Shown here: positions 35,530 to 38,996 of the stretch, in pieces | Numbering within the stretch: the first letter of the stretch is position 1 | Layout of the letters: each line of letters opens with the position of its first letter | Origin: Pasteurella testudinis DSM 23072 | GTDB lineage: Bacteria > Pseudomonadota > Gammaproteobacteria > Enterobacterales > Pasteurellaceae | Assembly (NCBI RefSeq): GCF_900176075.1 | Contig: NZ_FWWV01000015.1 | Location: 203 to 39,198 of the forward strand | Direction: 5' to 3' | Length of the DNA stretch: 38,996 bases | Notes under the pieces: model-generated | Told to the model about the DNA's origin: nothing | Databases searched by the model: none | The model's input: the letters and a program-made list of their open reading frames with translations, nothing else | Made by a program: the position numbers and the translations under genes

Positions 35530-36705
35530 ATGGTTGCCGAGTATCACCGCATCGCCCTGCTTTTTAATGCCAATAAAGTTTATGACCGCGAGGTTATGGA
35601 AGGCATTGGTGAATATATACAGGCTTCGCTCTGTAACTGGGATGTTTTTTTGCAAGACGATTTTGTCCATCATGACGAGAGTATCAATTTAGCCATGGTG
35701 GACGGGGTGATTGCCGATTTCGATAATCCCCAGTTGGCGCAAAAATTACAAGAATTACCTATTCCGCTGGTTGCCGTTGGCGGTTCTTACCACAATATCG
35801 CAGATTACCCGGCAAATATTCCTTATGTCGCAACGGATAACCATGCTTTGATTGACATGGCATTAAGCCACTTAAAAGGGAAAGGTTTGAATCATTTTGC
35901 TTTTTATGGCGTGCCGACAACCAGTTCTCGCCATTGGTCCGAAGAGCGCCGTTATGCTTTTGAAAAGCTGATGCAGCAAAATCAATATCAAAGCCAAGTC
36001 TATTTAGGTCATGAAACGCGCCATGATAATTGGCAAGACTCACAACAGCAGCTTAACCAATGGATTCAATCGTTACCGAAACATACCGGAATTATTGCCG
36101 TTACCGATGCGCGGGCACGGCATTTATTGCAAACCTGTGAGCATTTAGGGGTTGCGGTGCCTGAACAAATTTGCATTATCGGCATTGATAATGAGGAATT
36201 AATTCAATATTTTTCGCGGGTGTCGTTGTCATCGGTGGTGCAAGGAACTAAACAAATGGGTTACCAAGCGGCCAAGTTGCTACATCGCTTATTGTGCGGT
36301 AAAAACGTGAAAAACCAACCGATTTTGATTCAGCCGCTGGCCGTTGCAGAGCGAGCTTCAACCGATTACCGCTCAATTCAGGATCCGTTGGTCATGCAAG
36401 CCATGCACTATATTCGTTTGCACGCTTGCTCAGGGATTAAAGTGGAGCAAGTATTGGATTACGTTAAAACCTCGCGTTCCAATTTAGAGGGACGTTTTAA
36501 AACGGAAATCGGCAAAACCATTCATCAAATCATCTATCAAGAAAAAATGGAAAGAGCCAGAAAATTATTGAGCTCAACATCGATTTCGATTAATGACATT
36601 TCAGAAATATGCGGTTATCCGTCTATCCAATATTTTTATTCGGTCTTTAAAAAGGAATATTCGCAGACCCCGAATGAATACCGGCTACAGCACAGCCGAA
36701 AATAA
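35530..36705 (+). CDS. xylR: Xylose operon activator XylR
   Basis: This 391-residue activator combines a LacI-type sugar-binding N-terminal domain with a C-terminal AraC-type DNA-binding domain. The sensor part shows IALLFNANKVYDREVMEGI, DGVIADFDNP and IIGIDNEELIQYFSRVSLSSV. The AraC part, about 290-385, has two helix-turn-helix motifs, ending NDISEICGYPSIQYFYSVFK and SQTPNEYR. It should activate xylAB and xylFGH on xylose. The SD AAGGAT precedes ATG 35530. No uptake signal is inside. Confidence 0.96.
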   Translation: MVAEYHRIALLFNANKVYDREVMEGIGEYIQASLCNWDVFLQDDFVHHDESINLAMVDGVIADFDNPQLAQKLQELPIPLVAVGGSYHNIADYPANIPYVATDNHALIDMALSHLKGKGLNHFAFYGVPTTSSRHWSEERRYAFEKLMQQNQYQSQVYLGHETRHDNWQDSQQQLNQWIQSLPKHTGIIAVTDARARHLLQTCEHLGVAVPEQICIIGIDNEELIQYFSRVSLSSVVQGTKQMGYQAAKLLHRLLCGKNVKNQPILIQPLAVAERASTDYRSIQDPLVMQAMHYIRLHACSGIKVEQVLDYVKTSRSNLEGRFKTEIGKTIHQIIYQEKMERARKLLSSTSISINDISEICGYPSIQYFYSVFKKEYSQTPNEYRLQHSRK

Positions 36706-36780
36706 AGCCGCTAATTGCCTTGAAACCGCACTTTTTATCTCCATATAAATGACATTAACCCAATCAATGTGAGGTAATTT

Positions 36781-37305
36781 ATGACCACGATAGTAAGCGT
36801 GCGCCGTGACGGGAAAGTTGTTGTCGGCGGCGACGGGCAGGTTTCGCTAGGCAATACGGTGATGAAAGGCAATGCACGCAAGGTGCGCCGTTTGTATCAT
36901 AATAAGGTGCTGGCAGGTTTTGCCGGCGGTACGGCGGACGCCTTTACGCTGTTTGAATTGTTTGAGCGTAAATTGGAAATGCATCAAGGGCATTTGTTGA
37001 AAAGTGCGGTCGAGCTGGCGAAAGAGTGGCGTACCGATCGGGCGCTGCGCCGTTTGGAAGCGATGTTGATTGTCGCCGATGAAACCGAATCGCTGATTAT
37101 CACCGGTAACGGCGATGTAGTGCAGCCGGAAGACAATATTCTGGCAATCGGTTCCGGCGGCAACTATGCGATGTCGGCGGCACGGGCGCTGTTGGAAAAC
37201 ACCGAGTTGTCCGCACGCGAAATCGTAGAAAAATCGCTGAAAATTGCCGGTGATATCTGTGTGTTCACCAATTTGAATCAAACTATCGAGCAGTTGCCCG
37301 AATAG
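36781..37305 (+). CDS. hslV: ATP-dependent protease subunit HslV
   Basis: This 174-residue proteasome-like peptidase forms a dodecamer capped by HslU. After removal of Met1 the N-terminal nucleophile is Thr2 in [20 protein letters not shown]. Other family motifs are [15 protein letters not shown] and [14 protein letters not shown]. It is followed by hslU after 34 bases, the usual operon. SD TGAGGT precedes ATG 36781. Confidence 0.98.
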   Translation: MTTIVSVRRDGKVVVGGDGQVSLGNTVMKGNARKVRRLYHNKVLAGFAGGTADAFTLFELFERKLEMHQGHLLKSAVELAKEWRTDRALRRLEAMLIVADETESLIITGNGDVVQPEDNILAIGSGGNYAMSAARALLENTELSAREIVEKSLKIAGDICVFTNLNQTIEQLPE

Positions 37306-37339
37306 CTGTTGTCTGAATAAGTAATAGGAAGGAGAGAGT

Positions 37340-38671
37340 ATGTCTGAGATGACTCCGCGCGAGATTGTATCCGAATTGGATCAACACATTATCGGTCAAA
37401 ACGATGCCAAAAGAGCGGTGGCGATTGCACTGCGTAACCGCTGGCGCAGAATGCAGTTGAATGATGCGCTGCGCCATGAAGTGACGCCGAAAAATATTCT
37501 GATGATCGGCCCGACCGGTGTCGGTAAAACCGAGATTGCGCGTCGTTTGGCAAAATTGGCAAATGCGCCGTTTATCAAAGTGGAAGCGACCAAATTTACC
37601 GAAGTCGGTTATGTCGGCAAAGAAGTGGATTCGATTATCCGTGATTTGACCGATACCGCGATGAAGCTGGTACGTCAAAGCGAAATCGACAAAAACCGTT
37701 ATCGCGCCGAAGAGATGGCGGAAGATCGCATTTTGGACATTCTGTTGCCGCCGGCAAAAAACAGTTGGGGCGCAGAGGAAGAAGCGGATAAGCAGAGTGG
37801 CACGCGTCAAGTGTTCCGCAAAAAATTGCGTGAAGGGCAGTTGGACGAAAAAGAGATTGAAATTGATGTGGCGGCGGCTTCCGTCGGCGTGGAGATTATG
37901 GCACCGCCGGGCATGGAAGAGATGACCAACCAGTTGCAGTCGATGTTCCAAAACCTGTCGAGCGGCCAAACTAAAAAGCGCAAAATGAAGATCAAAGATG
38001 CGTTGAAAATCTTGATTGAAGACGAAGCGGCAAAGTTGATCAATCCGGAAGAGTTGAAACAGAAAGCGATTGAAGCCACCGAACAACACGGTATCGTGTT
38101 TATCGACGAGATCGATAAAATCTGTAAACGCGGCGAAACGTCCGGTCCGGACGTGTCGCGCGAAGGGGTGCAGCGGGATTTGTTGCCGTTGGTGGAAGGC
38201 AGCACGATTAACACCAAACACGGCATGGTGAAAACCGATCATATCCTGTTTATCGCTTCCGGCGCGTTCCAAGTGGCACGCCCGTCCGATTTAATCCCTG
38301 AATTGCAAGGGCGTTTGCCGATTCGGGTTGAATTGAGTGCGCTAAGCAGCAAAGATTTCGAACGCATTTTGACTGAACCGAATGCGTCATTAACCCAGCA
38401 ATATAAAGCGTTGATGGCAACCGAAGGGGTGAATATTGATTTCACTGCCGATGCGGTGGCGAAAATCGCCGAAGCGGCTTTCCGTGTGAATGAAAAAACC
38501 GAAAATATCGGCGCGCGTCGTTTACATACCGTGTTAGAACGTTTAATGGATAAAATCTCATTTGATGCCAGTGAAATGTCCGGACAAAGCGTGACGATTG
38601 ACGCGCAATATGTCGCCGGTGCGCTGGGTGATATTGTCGAAGATGAAGATTTGAGCCGCTTTATTTTATAA
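37340..38671 (+). CDS. hslU: HslU ATPase, unfoldase of HslUV
   Basis: This 443-residue AAA+ unfoldase feeds proteins to HslV. The start [20 protein letters not shown] is typical. Walker A is GPTGVGKT (57-64) and Walker B FIDEIDKI. The intermediate domain lies between them, and the conserved C-terminus LSRFIL that docks into HslV is present. SD AGGAAGG precedes ATG 37340. Confidence 0.98.
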   Translation: MSEMTPREIVSELDQHIIGQNDAKRAVAIALRNRWRRMQLNDALRHEVTPKNILMIGPTGVGKTEIARRLAKLANAPFIKVEATKFTEVGYVGKEVDSIIRDLTDTAMKLVRQSEIDKNRYRAEEMAEDRILDILLPPAKNSWGAEEEADKQSGTRQVFRKKLREGQLDEKEIEIDVAAASVGVEIMAPPGMEEMTNQLQSMFQNLSSGQTKKRKMKIKDALKILIEDEAAKLINPEELKQKAIEATEQHGIVFIDEIDKICKRGETSGPDVSREGVQRDLLPLVEGSTINTKHGMVKTDHILFIASGAFQVARPSDLIPELQGRLPIRVELSALSSKDFERILTEPNASLTQQYKALMATEGVNIDFTADAVAKIAEAAFRVNEKTENIGARRLHTVLERLMDKISFDASEMSGQSVTIDAQYVAGALGDIVEDEDLSRFIL

Positions 38672-38699
38672 GCTTGAGCAAAGTGCGGTTTTAAAAGAG

Positions 38700-38731
38700 A
38701 AAAGCGATTTGTTTGTGGCAAATCGCTTTTT
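38700..38731 (+). terminator. Terminator of hslVU
   Basis: AAAAGCGATTTG and CAAATCGCTTTT form a 12-bp stem with a 7-base loop ending in TTTTT. A single uptake signal stands just upstream (about 38680). Confidence 0.92.
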
Positions 38732-38733
38732 GT

Positions 38734-38872
38734 TATAGGCAGACGAAGACTGCCTATAAAAACCATACGCTATGCGTATGGAATCAAAGAGCTTAAGCGA
38801 TGAAAAGAAAAAATCCTCCGATATAATGAATAAGGCTGATAACCAAAATTCAAAATATAGGAGGATATGCCA
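38734..38872 (+). mobile_element. Left end and leader of an IS200/IS605-type element
   Basis: Two hairpins stand here: 38734-38758 (TATAGGCAG/CTGCCTATA, 9-bp stem) and 38763-38781 (CCATACGC/GCGTATGG, 8-bp stem with a 3-base loop). The second is the kind of subterminal imperfect palindrome that TnpA of this family recognises. ATCCTCC (38813-38819) is complementary to GGAGGAT (38860-38866), which is the SD of the transposase gene, so the leader can hide its own ribosome-binding site, as in IS200. The exact left border is not certain. Confidence 0.7.
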
Positions 38873-38996
38873 ATGGCAAATAAATCCAATGACGATTCGA
38901 GTTTATCACACACAAGATGGAACTGTAAGTATCACATAGTCTTTACCCCTAAATTCAGACGAAAAGCGATTTATGGGAAATTACGAATGGATATAG
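38873..38996 (+). CDS. tnpA: IS200/IS605-family transposase TnpA, 3' part outside window
   Basis: Only the first 41 codons are present. MANKSNDDSSLSHTRWNCKY then HIVFTPKFRRKAIYGKLR is the typical start of the Y1 HUH transposase TnpA of IS200. The HUH motif and catalytic Tyr would lie beyond the window. ATG 38873 is 8 bases after AGGAGG; an in-frame ATG at 38867 is too close to the SD. Confidence 0.93.
   Translation, partial: MANKSNDDSSLSHTRWNCKYHIVFTPKFRRKAIYGKLRMDI

Noticed and set aside
37283..38272. Minus-strand frame of 329 codons opposite hslU
   Set aside because: hslU is unmistakable on the plus strand, and the opposite frame is rich in His/Arg/Phe as expected from antisense codons.
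38734..38758. Hairpin after hslU as a second terminator
   Set aside because: It has no T run in the plus sense and lies between a clear hslU terminator and the IS200-type end, so I assign it tentatively to the mobile element.

Overview
The window looks like chromosomal DNA of a member of the Pasteurellaceae. I find about 40 exact copies of the nine-base DNA uptake signal AAGTGCGGT/ACCGCACTT, roughly one per kb. This is the Haemophilus influenzae-type (Hin) uptake signal. The housekeeping genes also read as Haemophilus/Pasteurella/Actinobacillus-like gammaproteobacterial genes. I cannot name the species.

Layout: (1) 1-809: the start of an IS481-family insertion sequence running off the left edge. 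(2) 850-2789: a GNAT acetyltransferase, a frameshifted HPP-family membrane protein, and a divergent TetR regulator with two operator-like palindromes. (3) 2923-5529: anaerobic ribonucleotide reductase nrdD-nrdG behind two NrdR boxes and two FNR boxes. (4) 5702-7772: yggT-yggU and trmB-yggL. (5) 7773-15602: a block of accessory genes between trmB and mutY. It holds a surface-type lipoprotein, a multi-hairpin element, a hipBA toxin-antitoxin pair with three evenly spaced operators, a GNAT enzyme, a Zn/Cd/Pb export ATPase with a CadR-type regulator, and an MFS transporter. (6) 15703-18523: mutY-yggX-mltC and tRNA-Phe/tRNA-Asn. (7) 18775-20562: a Na/phosphate symporter gene broken by one in-frame TAG. 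(8) 20664-22665: hldD-waaF. (9) 22771-27643: a deoxyribose locus (deoX, deoP, deoK; divergent deoC, deoR) lying between waaF and waaC. (10) 27645-36705: waaC, then the complete D-xylose regulon (xylAB divergent from xylFGH, then xylR). (11) 36781-38671: hslVU. (12) about 38734-38996: the left end of an IS200/IS605 element.

How the parts work together: the deo locus should import 2-deoxy-D-ribose (DeoP), phosphorylate it (DeoK) and cleave it to acetaldehyde and glyceraldehyde 3-phosphate (DeoC), under a DeoR-type regulator. The xyl locus imports xylose by an ABC transporter and feeds it to isomerase and xylulokinase, with two symmetric CRP sites in the divergent control region. The deo block and xylFGH-xylR contain no exact uptake signal over about 5-6 kb each, whereas the flanking waaF and waaC genes carry five each. 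This fits later acquisition of at least the deo block.

No CRISPR array, prophage or new defence system is visible. The least explained objects are the four-hairpin element at 9132-9251, the lipoprotein next to it, the three-operator hipBA control region, and the two single-base gene lesions.
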